From positions 124,001 through 188,000 of the forward strand of contig NZ_JPSY01000001.1 in NCBI RefSeq assembly GCF_000763375.1: 64,000 nt of DNA, in the 5' to 3' direction. The notes beneath the pieces are model-generated. The model was not told the DNA's origin, ran no database searches, and saw only the letters and a list, made by a program, of their open reading frames with translations. Position 1 is the first letter of the stretch, and every line of letters starts with the position of its first letter. Positions 55,696 to 64,000 of this stretch are shown piece after piece. The stretch comes from Microbacterium profundi. GTDB lineage: Bacteria; Actinomycetota; Actinomycetes; Actinomycetales; Microbacteriaceae. Both the position numbers and the translations under genes were made by a program.

Positions 55696-56634
55696 ATGTC
55701 CGGCATCCATTCCGACATCACAACCGCTTTCGGCAACACGCCGCTGGTTCGGCTGAACCGCGTCACCGAGGGCGTCGGGGCCACTGTTCTGGCGAAGCTC
55801 GAGTACTACAACCCGGCGTCCAGCGTGAAGGACCGCATCGGCATCGCGATGGTCAACGCTGCCGAGGCGTCGGGTGAGCTGAAGCCCGGCGGGACGATCG
55901 TCGAGTCGACCAGCGGCAACACCGGCATCGCCCTCGCGATGGTCGGCGCCGCACGCGGGTACAAGGTCATCCTGACGATGCCGGCGTCGATGTCGAAGGA
56001 GCGGCGTGTGCTGCTCAAGGCCTTCGGTGCCGAGATCGTGCTCACCGACCCGACCAAGGGCATGAGTGGTGCGATCGAGGAGACCAAGAAGATCGTCGCC
56101 GACACACCGGGCGCGGTCTGGATCAAGCAGTTCGAGAACGTGGCGAACCCGCAGATCCACCGCGAGACGACCGCTCAGGAGATCCTCCGCGACACCGACG
56201 GCGACATCGACATCTTCATCGCCGGCGTCGGCACCGGCGGCACCGTCACCGGCACCGGCCAGGCGCTCAAGGCGGCCAAGCCCGATGTGAAGGTGATCGC
56301 CGTGGAGCCCAAGGACTCCCCCGTGCTCACCGAGGGCCACCCCGGGCCGCACAAGATCCAGGGCATCGGCCCGAACTTCGTTCCCGATGTGCTCGACCGC
56401 GATGTGCTCGACGAGGTCATCGCAGTGGAGTTCGAGGAGTCGCTGCGCCTCGCACGCGATCTCGCCGCCAAGGAGGGCCTGCTCGTCGGGATGTCCTCGG
56501 GCGCCGCGCTCTCTGCCGCGCTGCAGGTCGCCGCACGTCCGGAGAACGCCGGCAAGACCATCGTCGTCGTCATGCCGGACACGGGCGAGCGCTACATCTC
56601 GACCGCACTGTTCGAGGATCTGCGCGAGAGCTGA
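55696..56634 (+). CDS. cysK: Cysteine synthase A (O-acetylserine sulfhydrylase)
   Basis: PLP enzyme that forms cysteine from O-acetylserine and sulfide (312 aa). The PLP lysine is in [11 protein letters not shown], the substrate loop is [11 protein letters not shown], and the phosphate loop is [23 protein letters not shown] is also typical. It is followed by cysE after an 8-base gap, so both steps of cysteine synthesis are co-transcribed. Confidence 0.95.
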   Translation: MSGIHSDITTAFGNTPLVRLNRVTEGVGATVLAKLEYYNPASSVKDRIGIAMVNAAEASGELKPGGTIVESTSGNTGIALAMVGAARGYKVILTMPASMSKERRVLLKAFGAEIVLTDPTKGMSGAIEETKKIVADTPGAVWIKQFENVANPQIHRETTAQEILRDTDGDIDIFIAGVGTGGTVTGTGQALKAAKPDVKVIAVEPKDSPVLTEGHPGPHKIQGIGPNFVPDVLDRDVLDEVIAVEFEESLRLARDLAAKEGLLVGMSSGAALSAALQVAARPENAGKTIVVVMPDTGERYISTALFEDLRES

Positions 56635-56642
56635 ACACGAAC

Positions 56643-57215
56643 ATGGGCATGATCGGGCGAATGCGCGAGGACGTCTCAGCCGCGCGCCTTCGCGACCCTG
56701 CCGCACGCAGCGGCATTGAACTGGTGCTGCTCTATCCGGGGCTGCATGCGATCTGGTGGCATCGAGTGTGGCATGGACTCTGGCTGCGAGACGCTCGCCT
56801 GCTCGCTCGTGCGGGTTCGCAGATCTCGCGCCGGCTCACCGGGATCGAGATCCACCCCGGCGCGAAGATCGGTCGACGCTTCTTCATCGATCACGGCATG
56901 GGCGTCGTGATCGGCGAGACGGCCGAGCTCGGAGACGATGTCATGCTCTACCACGGCGTCACGCTCGGTGGCCGCACGCGAGACGCGACCGGCAAGCGGC
57001 ATCCGACGCTCGCGAACGGTGTCATCGTCGGTGCCGGGGCGAAGATCCTCGGGCCGATCACGGTCGGCACCAACACCGTCGTCGGAGCCAACGCCGTCGT
57101 CACGAAAGATGCTCCGAGCGACAGCATCCTCGTCGGCGTCCCCGCCAAGGCCCGTCATCGAAGCGATCACGACGACTTCTCGGACCTGCGCGTCGTATCC
57201 GACTACTCGATCTGA
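56643..57215 (+). CDS. cysE: Serine O-acetyltransferase
   Basis: Makes O-acetylserine for cysK (190 aa). It is a short form that lacks most of the N-terminal domain of E. coli CysE. The left-handed helix repeats include [28 protein letters not shown] and YHGVTLGG, and the active-site His is in FIDHG. The C-terminal tail ends YSI; a terminal Ile is what CysK recognises in the cysteine synthase complex. ATG 56643 or 56649 could start it. Confidence 0.93.
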   Translation: MGMIGRMREDVSAARLRDPAARSGIELVLLYPGLHAIWWHRVWHGLWLRDARLLARAGSQISRRLTGIEIHPGAKIGRRFFIDHGMGVVIGETAELGDDVMLYHGVTLGGRTRDATGKRHPTLANGVIVGAGAKILGPITVGTNTVVGANAVVTKDAPSDSILVGVPAKARHRSDHDDFSDLRVVSDYSI

Positions 57216-57227
57216 GCGGATCGAGTA
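57204..57227. terminator. Shared hairpin at convergent cysE and holin-like gene ends
   Basis: Arms TACTCGATC and GATCGAGTA, 9 bp, with a 6-base loop that contains the cysE stop. It probably acts for both strands. Confidence 0.5.
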
Positions 57228-57228
57228 A

Positions 57229-57630
57229 TCAGCGCCCGCGGCGCTCCTTCACCTCGCGCTTGAGGAAGATCAGCGGCAGCAGCACGGTGCCAAGCGCCGA
57301 GATCAGCCAGACGATCACCGAGCCCAGCAACCATCCTGTGACATCGACGATGCGCAGACCACCGATCGGCAGCAGCACGACGACGATCAGCGCGACCAGG
57401 GTCGAGAAGATGCCGATGCCCCCCATCAGCACGTGTGCGTAGCGATCGGCGAGCTTGGTGATCCACGGGCTCAGGATGCTCTGCAGGATCGCGAAGATGA
57501 CGATGCAGATGACGAAGCCCCACCACTTGTCCCATTGGATCTGGAATCCGGGCAGGACGAGGTCGGCGACGATGAGCCCGATTCCCGCCGAGACGAGATA
57601 GATGAGCGTGCGGAACAGGAGCGTGATCAC
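57229..57630 (-). CDS. Phage-holin-family (superfamily IV type) membrane protein
   Basis: A 133-residue protein with four membrane helices, resembling the mycobacterial four-helix holin family. Conserved features are LVLPGFQI near residue 25 and a basic C-terminal tail LKREVKERRGR. Many chromosomal members have no known link to phage, and none is seen here. GTG 57630 lies 6 bases after TAGGAT. It is convergent with cysE and downstream of prfA. Confidence 0.8.
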   Translation of the reverse strand: MITLLFRTLIYLVSAGIGLIVADLVLPGFQIQWDKWWGFVICIVIFAILQSILSPWITKLADRYAHVLMGGIGIFSTLVALIVVVLLPIGGLRIVDVTGWLLGSVIVWLISALGTVLLPLIFLKREVKERRGR

Positions 57631-57636
57631 GCCCCG

Positions 57637-57642
57637 ATCCTA
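57637..57642 (-). promoter_or_regulatory. -10 element of leaderless holin-like gene
   Basis: TAGGAT on the minus strand, 6 bases before GTG 57630. It lies just beyond the prfA stop. Confidence 0.5.
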
Positions 57643-57658
57643 GCGCGCGGGTCCCGCG

Positions 57659-58738
57659 TCAGGAGTCCTGGCCCACCGCGGCGAGGCGCGCCTCTTCGTC
57701 TGCGGTGATCGCGCTCTCGATGATCGGATCGAGCGCGCCGTCCATCACCTGATCGAGGTTGTACGCCTTGAATCCTGTGCGGTGGTCCGCGATCCGGTTC
57801 TCGGGGAAGTTGTAGGTGCGGATGCGCTCTGAGCGGTCCATACCGCGGATCTGCGACTTTCGGGCGTCGGATGCCGCGGCATCCAACTCTTCCTGTCGCC
57901 GTGCGAGGATGCGCGCACGCAGCACGCGCATGCCTGCCTCGCGGTTCTGCAGCTGCGACTTCTCGTTCTGCATGGCGACCACGATGCCGGTGGGAAGGTG
58001 CGTGATGCGCACGGCCGAGTCGGTGGTGTTGACCGACTGCCCGCCGGGACCGGACGAGCGATACACGTCGATCTTGAGATCGTTCTGACTGATCTCGACC
58101 TCGTCCGGCTCGTCGACCTCGGGGAAGACCAGCACGCCGGTGGTGGAGGTGTGGATACGGCCCTGCGACTCGGTCGCCGGCACGCGCTGCACGCGGTGCA
58201 CGCCGCCCTCGTACTTCAGATGCGCCCAGACCCCCTGTGCGGGATCCGTCGAGGAGCCCTTGATCGCGATCTGGACGTCCTTGTAGCCGCCGAGGTCGGA
58301 CTCGTTGCGCTCGAGCAGCTCGGTCTTCCACCCCTTGTGCGCGGCGTACTGGATGTACATCCGCAGAAGGTCGGCGGCGAACAGCGCCGATTCGGCGCCG
58401 CCCTCCCCCGCCTTGATCTCCATGATCACGTCACGGGCGTCGTCAGGGTCACGTGGGATGAGCAGTCGTCGCAGCTTCTCCTGAGCCTGTGCCAGCCCCT
58501 CTTCCAAGCCCGGCACCTCCTCGGCGAACGCGTCGTCCTCCTTGGCCAGCTCGCGCGCCGCGTCAAGGTCATCCGAAGCGAGCGTCCAGGCGTCGTAGGC
58601 CGAGACGATCCGGCTGAGCTCGGCGTAGCGACGGTTGACGCGCTTCGCCCGCGCTGCATCGGCGTGCACCGCCGGGTCGGAGAGTTCCTCCTGCACCCGG
58701 CGGTGTTCGTCGATGAGACTCTGGACGGATTCGAACAC
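57659..58738 (-). CDS. prfA: Peptide chain release factor 1
   Basis: Recognises UAA and UAG stops and triggers peptide release (359 aa). The tripeptide anticodon PAT is in [10 protein letters not shown] and the catalytic GGQ is in [16 protein letters not shown]. The C-terminal [21 protein letters not shown] is conserved. The GTG start at 58738 has GGAG upstream. rho lies directly upstream on the same strand with a short gap. Confidence 0.96.
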   Translation of the reverse strand: MFESVQSLIDEHRRVQEELSDPAVHADAARAKRVNRRYAELSRIVSAYDAWTLASDDLDAARELAKEDDAFAEEVPGLEEGLAQAQEKLRRLLIPRDPDDARDVIMEIKAGEGGAESALFAADLLRMYIQYAAHKGWKTELLERNESDLGGYKDVQIAIKGSSTDPAQGVWAHLKYEGGVHRVQRVPATESQGRIHTSTTGVLVFPEVDEPDEVEISQNDLKIDVYRSSGPGGQSVNTTDSAVRITHLPTGIVVAMQNEKSQLQNREAGMRVLRARILARRQEELDAAASDARKSQIRGMDRSERIRTYNFPENRIADHRTGFKAYNLDQVMDGALDPIIESAITADEEARLAAVGQDS

Positions 58739-58762
58739 GCCTATGCTCCGGTCAGCGTCGGA

Positions 58763-60841
58763 TCAGCGGATGTTGTTCTCGTGGCTGTGGCTGGAGCCGC
58801 CGGCCGCGGGTGCAGGCATCGACTTCTGCATCTGCACGAGGAACTCCACGTTCGAGTTCGTCTCCTTCAGCTTGCCGAGGACGACCTCGAGGGCCTGCTG
58901 CTGGTCGAGACCGGCAAGCGCGCGGCGCAGCTTCCAAGTGATCTTGACCTCGTCGGCCGAAAGGAGCATCTCCTCGCGACGGGTGCTCGAGGCGTTGATG
59001 TCGACAGCGGGGAAGATCCGCTTGTCCGCAAGCTGACGCGACAGGCGCAGTTCGCTGTTGCCGGTGCCCTTGAACTCCTCGAAGATGACCTCGTCCATCT
59101 TGGAACCGGTCTCGACGAGCGCGGTGGCGAGGATCGTGAGCGATCCGCCGTTCTCGATGTTGCGCGCAGCGCCGAAGAAGCGCTTGGGCGGGTACAGCGC
59201 CGCGGCGTCCACGCCACCGGAGAGCACGCGACCGGAGGTGGGAGTCGCGATGTTGTACGCGCGGCCGAGACGAGTGATCGAGTCGAGCAGCACGACGACG
59301 TCGCGTCCGAGCTCCACCAGACGCTTGGCACGCTCGATCGCGAGCTCTGCGACCGTGACGTGGTCTTCGGCCGGACGGTCGAAGGTCGAGGCGATGACCT
59401 CGCCCTTCACCGTGCGCTCCATGTCGGTGACCTCTTCCGGACGCTCGTCGACCAGGACGACCATGAGGTGGACCTCAGGGTTGTTCTGCGCGATGGCGTT
59501 GGCGATCTGCTGGAGCACGATCGTCTTGCCGGCCTTCGGCGGCGCGACGATGAGGCCTCGCTGGCCCTTGCCGATCGGGGCGACCAGGTCGATGATGCGC
59601 TGCGTCAGCTTCTCCGGAGCCGTCTCCAGGCGCAGGCGCTCCTGCGGGTACAGCGGCGTGAGCGCGCCGAACTCGACGCGTGTGGCCGCGTCGTCGACCG
59701 ACAGTCCGTTGACCGAGTCGACCTTCACCAGGGCGTTGTACTTCTGGCGTCCCTGCTGCTCGTTCTCGCGTGGCTGCTTGATGGCGCCGACGATCGCGTC
59801 GCCCTTGCGCAGGTTGTACTTCTTCACCTGGCCGAGCGAGACGTAGACGTCGCTGGCGCCGGCGAGATAGCCGGTGGTGCGCACGAATGCGTAGTTGTCG
59901 AGCACGTCGAGAATACCGGCGATCGGGATGAGCACGTCATCCTCGCCGATCTCGGTCTCGAACTCGTCCGACGTCGTGCCGCTGCGGCGCTTGTTGCGCT
60001 GGCGGCCACGGCCGTTGCCGTTCTCGTCGTCCGAGGAGGAGGAGCCGTTCTGCTGCTGCGGGGTGTCCTGACCACCGTTGCGGCCACGGTTGCGACTGCG
60101 GTTGCGGCTGCGGCCACGGCCGGAGCCTTCTTCGCCGTCGCCGGAATCGGCGCCGTTGCTGTCGCCCGCGTCGGTCTTGGCAGCGGACTGGCGGTTCTGC
60201 GACTGGTTGCCCTCGGACTGCTTGCTGTCAGCCTGCCTGTTGTCGGCCTGAGCGCCTCCGGTGCTGCGACCGGGAGCCTTCTCATCCTGTGCAGCGTCGG
60301 TGGACTTGTCCGTCGAGGATCCCTCGGTCGAGGACTCGGCAGCGGGCGTCGCGTCGGCAGCCGGCTCGGCCTTCTTGGTGCGGCGGCCCCGACCGGTCGT
60401 CTTCGGTGCAACCTCTGCCGGGGCGTCGCCGGATGCGGAGCCGTCAGCGGCGGAATCGACCCGCGGTGCGGTCGAGGTTGCCGCGTCCGGTGCGTCCGCG
60501 TTCGGTGTGTCAGAGGTCGGAGCGTCAGCAGCCGGCGCCTCGGCCGGCGTCTCTGCGGCGTCCGCCTTCTTGGCGCGGCTCCGACGCGGGGCCTTCGCCT
60601 TCGGCGCGGCGGCTGCGTCGGCAGCCGGTGCCGATTCTGCCGCGGCAGCCGGTGCGGCGTCGGCAGCGGGTGCCGCGTCGGCGGCTTCGGCCTTCGCGGC
60701 CGCAGTCGCGGTGTTCGCCCGGCGCGGCGCGCGCTTGCGTGCCGGAGCCTTCTCGGGCGCGGCCTCGGTCACTGCGGGTGCAGCATCTGCAGCAGCGGCG
60801 GTCGATGCCTGGTCGTTCTGGGTCTCGGAGAAATTCTCCAC
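58763..60841 (-). CDS. rho: Transcription termination factor Rho
   Basis: Hexameric RNA helicase that ends transcription (692 aa). The first ~330 residues are a low-complexity extension: Ala/Pro/Glu-rich, then Asn/Arg/Gly/Ser-rich ([11 protein letters not shown]), as usual in high-GC Gram-positives. Then come the primary RNA-binding domain, the P-loop [15 protein letters not shown], and the [11 protein letters not shown] and [20 protein letters not shown] loops. GTG 60841 is preceded by GAGGGAG. The 166-base leader upstream shows no clear hairpin or motif. Confidence 0.95.
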   Translation of the reverse strand: MENFSETQNDQASTAAAADAAPAVTEAAPEKAPARKRAPRRANTATAAAKAEAADAAPAADAAPAAAAESAPAADAAAAPKAKAPRRSRAKKADAAETPAEAPAADAPTSDTPNADAPDAATSTAPRVDSAADGSASGDAPAEVAPKTTGRGRRTKKAEPAADATPAAESSTEGSSTDKSTDAAQDEKAPGRSTGGAQADNRQADSKQSEGNQSQNRQSAAKTDAGDSNGADSGDGEEGSGRGRSRNRSRNRGRNGGQDTPQQQNGSSSSDDENGNGRGRQRNKRRSGTTSDEFETEIGEDDVLIPIAGILDVLDNYAFVRTTGYLAGASDVYVSLGQVKKYNLRKGDAIVGAIKQPRENEQQGRQKYNALVKVDSVNGLSVDDAATRVEFGALTPLYPQERLRLETAPEKLTQRIIDLVAPIGKGQRGLIVAPPKAGKTIVLQQIANAIAQNNPEVHLMVVLVDERPEEVTDMERTVKGEVIASTFDRPAEDHVTVAELAIERAKRLVELGRDVVVLLDSITRLGRAYNIATPTSGRVLSGGVDAAALYPPKRFFGAARNIENGGSLTILATALVETGSKMDEVIFEEFKGTGNSELRLSRQLADKRIFPAVDINASSTRREEMLLSADEVKITWKLRRALAGLDQQQALEVVLGKLKETNSNVEFLVQMQKSMPAPAAGGSSHSHENNIR

Positions 60842-61008
60842 GAGTACTCCCTCATATGTAGTGGGAAATGAGCATGTCTCGCGCACAACGGGTGCTGCGC
60901 GCGATCGCACGGGCAGATGCTCGGCACCTGCCGGCCAGGACCAGGAAAGAGGTTCTGGCGGTTGCGTGCGGATCTCGCAGAATTGCGATGGGGGCCAGAT
61001 TCACGAAA
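60842..61008. other. Spacer upstream of rho
   Basis: A 167-base region between the thrB stop and the rho start. It contains the rho ribosome site but no clear promoter, hairpin or reading frame. rho leaders often carry autoregulatory sites, which cannot be seen here by eye. Confidence 0.35.
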
Positions 61009-61941
61009 TTACGTGGAGCCCTCCGCTCGATCCCTTACTGTACCACCACGCACGTCGACGGCCAGCATGAGGGCCTCCCACGGGGTGTCGGTGACAGAGG
61101 CAGCGAGTTCGGCGGCTTCGAGTCGGCTGCCCGGCCCGTCGGCGAGAACGAGAACGCTCGGGCCTGCACCGGAGACGACGGCGGCGAAGCCGGCCCTGCG
61201 CAGTTCCTGGACGAGCGTGTGCGTCTCCGGCATGGCTTCCGCGCGGTAGTCCTGGTGCAGGCGATCCGCCGTGGCGTCGAGGAGCAGCTCAGGGCTCTGC
61301 GTGAGCGCGGCGATCAGCAGCGCGGAGCGCGAGACGTTGAACACCGCATCCTCACGGGACACCTGCGGAGGCTGCAGCGAACGGGCGAGCACGGTCGACA
61401 TGGTGCGCTCCGGCACGAGCACGAGGGGCGCGACGCCGCGGTGAACGAGCAGCTTCTTGTGCTGCGGGCCGCGCTCGCCGGTCCACGCGATCGTGAGCCC
61501 GCCGAACAGTGCGGGGGCGACATTGTCGGGGTGCCCCTCGAGCTCGGTGGCGAGGCGCAGCAGGTCGGTGTCCGTGAAGTCGACCTCGCCCTCCAGCAGC
61601 CCCTTGGCCGCGAGCACGCCCGCGGTGACAGCGGCTCCGGACGATCCGAGACCGCGGCCGTGCGGCACGCCGTTATGGGCGGTGATACGGAGTCCCGGCA
61701 TCACCCGGCCGACGTCCTTGTAGACGTGTTCGATCGACCGCACAACGAGATTCGACTCGTCGCGGGAGATCTCCGAGGCACCGGAACCGGACACCTCGAT
61801 CTCGAGACGGTCGTCGGCGAGTGCCGAGACGGTGAGCTCGTCGTACACGCTGAGCGCCAGGCCGAGGGTGTCGAAACCGGGGCCGAGGTTCGCGCTCGTC
61901 GCCGGTACCTGCACCGCGACGGTGCGCAGATCAGCGACCAT
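61009..61941 (-). CDS. thrB: Homoserine kinase
   Basis: GHMP kinase phosphorylating homoserine for threonine synthesis (310 aa). The N-terminus is VPATSANLGPGFDTLGLAL, the ATP loop is PHGRGLGSSGAAVTAG, and the third motif is AAVVSGAGPSVLV. Its ATG shares a base with the hom stop (TGATG); a GTG one codon earlier is possible. It follows hom without a gap. Confidence 0.94.
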   Translation of the reverse strand: MVADLRTVAVQVPATSANLGPGFDTLGLALSVYDELTVSALADDRLEIEVSGSGASEISRDESNLVVRSIEHVYKDVGRVMPGLRITAHNGVPHGRGLGSSGAAVTAGVLAAKGLLEGEVDFTDTDLLRLATELEGHPDNVAPALFGGLTIAWTGERGPQHKKLLVHRGVAPLVLVPERTMSTVLARSLQPPQVSREDAVFNVSRSALLIAALTQSPELLLDATADRLHQDYRAEAMPETHTLVQELRRAGFAAVVSGAGPSVLVLADGPGSRLEAAELAASVTDTPWEALMLAVDVRGGTVRDRAEGST

Positions 61942-63275
61942 CACTCGCCTTCCACACGCAGGACCGACACCACGCGCTCGACGACGGCGCTGGCCGCGAG
62001 CTTTTCGACGGTGTCGCTGAGCGCCTGCTCGGTCGCCCTGTGCGTGCCGATGATGAGGCGGGCCGTCGCGTCGTCTTCGCCTTCGCCCTCGACGGTCTGC
62101 ACGACCGTCGCGACGGACACGCCGCCGTCGCTCAGGATGCCTGCCACCGCGGCGAGCACGCCGGGCTGGTCGTCGACCTCGAGCGTGACCTGGTAGCGCG
62201 TGATGACGCTCCCGATCGGGACGGTCGGCAGGTTCGCACGTGTCGACTCCCCCACTCCCACGCCACCGGCGATGTGACGACGCGCGGCGGAGACGACGTC
62301 GCCGAGCACCGCCGACGCGGTCTGCACGCCGCCGGCGCCTGCCCCGTAGAACATCAGGGAGCCGGCGGCCTCAGCCTCGACGAACACGGCGTTGTTCGCA
62401 CCGTGCACGGAGGCGAGCGGATGCGTGCGCGGCACGAGTGCCGGGTACACCCGTACCGAGATGGACTCGGCGCCATCGACGACGAGCCGCTCGCACACCG
62501 CGAGCAGTTTGATGACGAATCCGGCGGCACGGGCCTCTTCGATCATCGACGGAGTGATCCGAGTGATGCCCTCGCGATGCACAGCCTCCAACGGCACGGC
62601 GGTGTGGAAGGCGAGGGATGCCAGAATCGCCGCCTTCTGCGCGGCATCGAAGCCCTCGACATCGGCGGTCGGGTCGGACTCGGCGTATCCGAGACGCTGC
62701 GCATCGGCGAGCACCTCGCCGAAATCGGCACCTTCGCTGTCCATGCGGTCCAGGATGTAGTTCGTCGTACCGTTGACGATGCCCATCAGCCGCACGACGC
62801 GGTCACCTGCCAGCGAGTCCCGCAGCGGACGGATGATCGGGATGGCTCCTGCTGCTGCCGCCTCGTAGTAGACCGATGCCCCGACCTGGTCGGCGGCTTC
62901 GAACAGCTCAGGTCCGTGCGTCGCGAGCAGTGCCTTGTTGGCGGTGACCACGTCGGCGCCGGAGCTCAGCGCGAGCAGCAGGCTGCCGCGCGCCGGCTCG
63001 ATCCCGCCCATCAGTTCGATCACGATGTCGCTGCCGACGATCAGGCTTTCGGCGTCGGTCGTGAACAGGTCCTTCGGCAGATCCACATCGCGCTTCGCAT
63101 CGACATCGCGCACCGCGATGCCGGCGAGTTCGAGCGATGCCCCCGCCCTGTCCGCCAGTTCTTCGCCGTGCTGCAGCAGAATGCGCGCCACCTGCGATCC
63201 GACGGCGCCGGCGCCGAGCAGCGCCACCCTCAGTCGTCGGTACTGTGCTGGACTGCTCACCTGGGGGTGGGTCAT
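61941..63275 (-). CDS. hom: Homoserine dehydrogenase with ACT domain
   Basis: NAD(P)H-dependent reduction of aspartate semialdehyde to homoserine (444 aa). The nucleotide fold begins RVALLGAGAVGSQVARIL, and ANKALLATHG and GIVNGTTNYIL are catalytic-domain blocks. The C-terminal ACT domain (YQVTLEVDDQPGVLAAVAGILSDGGVS) is the usual threonine feedback site. ATG 63275 has an AAGGAG site and overlaps the lysA stop by four bases. Confidence 0.95.
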   Translation of the reverse strand: MTHPQVSSPAQYRRLRVALLGAGAVGSQVARILLQHGEELADRAGASLELAGIAVRDVDAKRDVDLPKDLFTTDAESLIVGSDIVIELMGGIEPARGSLLLALSSGADVVTANKALLATHGPELFEAADQVGASVYYEAAAAGAIPIIRPLRDSLAGDRVVRLMGIVNGTTNYILDRMDSEGADFGEVLADAQRLGYAESDPTADVEGFDAAQKAAILASLAFHTAVPLEAVHREGITRITPSMIEEARAAGFVIKLLAVCERLVVDGAESISVRVYPALVPRTHPLASVHGANNAVFVEAEAAGSLMFYGAGAGGVQTASAVLGDVVSAARRHIAGGVGVGESTRANLPTVPIGSVITRYQVTLEVDDQPGVLAAVAGILSDGGVSVATVVQTVEGEGEDDATARLIIGTHRATEQALSDTVEKLAASAVVERVVSVLRVEGE

Positions 63276-64000
63276 CGTGCTCCTTCATTCGCGCTGATCC
63301 CGGCATCCCGCGCCAGCAGGTCGTCGATGCTCTCTCCGCGCACGATCACGCGGGAGCGGCCGTCCGAGACGGCGACGACGGGCGGGCGTGGGACATGGTT
63401 GTAGTTGCTCGACAGCGAGGCGCAGTAGGCACCGGTCGCCGGAACGGCGAGCAGATCGCCTGGCCCGATGTCGGCGGGGAGGTACTCATGATCGACGACG
63501 ATGTCGCCGGATTCGCAGTGCTTGCCGACCACCCGAGCCAGAACAGGGACACCCGTTCCCGCCCTGGATGCGATCCGCGCGGAGTACTGCGCACCGTAGA
63601 GAGCCGTGCGCGCATTGTCGCTCATCCCGCCGTCGACGCTGACGTAGAGACGACTCGCGCCCGAGTCCAGGCGCACTTCCTTGGTGGTGCCGACCTCGTA
63701 GAGCGTGACGCCGGCGGTGCCGACGATCGCACGACCGGGCTCGAACGCGAGCTGGGGCATCGACATGCCCCTCGCCGCGCAACCCTCTGCGACTGCAGCG
63801 ACGATCTCTGCCGCCAGTTGTTCGATCGGCGTCGGGTCATCGACGCTGGTGTAGGCGATCCCGAAACCACCGCCGAGGTTCAACAGCGGCACCTCACCGC
63901 CGGCCAGCAGTCGGTGATGCAGATCGAGCACGCGCGATGCCGACTCGCGGAAGCCGGCGACGCCGAAGATCTGCGAACCGATGTGGCAGTGCAGACCGAG
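63272..64000 (-). CDS. lysA: Diaminopimelate decarboxylase, N-terminal part missing
   Basis: PLP enzyme forming lysine from meso-diaminopimelate. The 242 visible residues run from the right edge. They contain GLHCHIGSQI, NLGGGFGI, EPGRAIVGTAG, GKHCESGDI (active-site Cys) and GAYCASL. The N-terminal part with the PLP lysine lies outside the window. It overlaps hom by four bases, giving a lysA-hom-thrB cluster for the aspartate pathway. Confidence 0.93.
   Translation of the reverse strand, partial: LGLHCHIGSQIFGVAGFRESASRVLDLHHRLLAGGEVPLLNLGGGFGIAYTSVDDPTPIEQLAAEIVAAVAEGCAARGMSMPQLAFEPGRAIVGTAGVTLYEVGTTKEVRLDSGASRLYVSVDGGMSDNARTALYGAQYSARIASRAGTGVPVLARVVGKHCESGDIVVDHEYLPADIGPGDLLAVPATGAYCASLSSNYNHVPRPPVVAVSDGRSRVIVRGESIDDLLARDAGISANEGAR

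Noticed and set aside
57229..57630. Prophage remnant suggested by the holin-like protein
   Set aside because: Neighbours are housekeeping genes and no phage lysis or structural gene is present. The family is common on chromosomes.
57998..60871. A very long plus-strand reading frame (957 codons) opposite prfA and rho
   Set aside because: Antisense shadow of two well-recognised genes. It has no family motif and reflects high GC3 coding on the other strand.

Overview
The window is GC-rich, densely coded actinobacterial chromosome, most likely Microbacterium or a close relative in Microbacteriaceae. This rests on the protein families, the alternative GTG/TTG starts, a long N-terminally extended Rho, a Pro/Gly-rich IF2 and many leaderless starts of the form TANNNT-N6-start. 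Gene order is largely housekeeping. No tRNA, rRNA, CRISPR array or insertion sequence was found, and no gene-free stretch exceeds 300 bases.

Layout. 1-8.3 kb: aspartase (cut by the window edge), a Pit phosphate transporter with a candidate PHO box, oligopeptidase B, an acyltransferase and a TarM/TagE-like glycosyltransferase with abutting convergent stops, and phosphofructokinase. 8.5-22 kb: SNF2 helicase, then a translation and RNA block (ribF, truB, mutY, rbfA, infB, ylxR, nusA, a LOG protein, proS). 22-26.6 kb: PEP-mutase-like protein, RNB nuclease, AlaX-like editing protein, ispG. 26.6-28.8 kb: a fused anthranilate/ADIC synthase preceded by a complete tryptophan attenuator. 28.8-34.8 kb: a 13E12-type HNH protein, the S2P protease rseP, a MurE-like ligase and dxr. 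34.9-45.2 kb: FKBP lipoprotein, plsC, OsmC, asparaginase, alanine dehydrogenase, a type VII-secretion-like FtsK/SpoIIIE ATPase with a PP2C phosphatase, a DUF5684-like membrane protein and yaaA. 45.3-54.7 kb: the complete F1Fo ATP synthase operon (transcribed atpB-E-F-H-A-G-D-C), preceded by an atpI-like gene, a WecA/TagO-type transferase and tsaC. 54.7-64 kb: prmC, cysK-cysE, a holin-like protein, prfA, rho, and lysA-hom-thrB (lysA cut by the edge).

How it works together. prmC (RF1 methyltransferase) lies near prfA (RF1) on the same strand. tsaC, wecA and the atpI-like gene overlap by 4 bases. lysA, hom and thrB overlap head to tail, joining lysine and threonine synthesis. ispG and dxr serve the MEP isoprenoid pathway, but here other genes separate them and each has its own leaderless promoter.

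No wholly new system is evident. The most informative signals are regulatory: the Trp attenuator, the uniform leaderless-start rule, the PHO box, an operator-like palindrome at proS, and a 20-bp dispersed repeat sitting at gene 3' ends, once inside the atpF reading frame.
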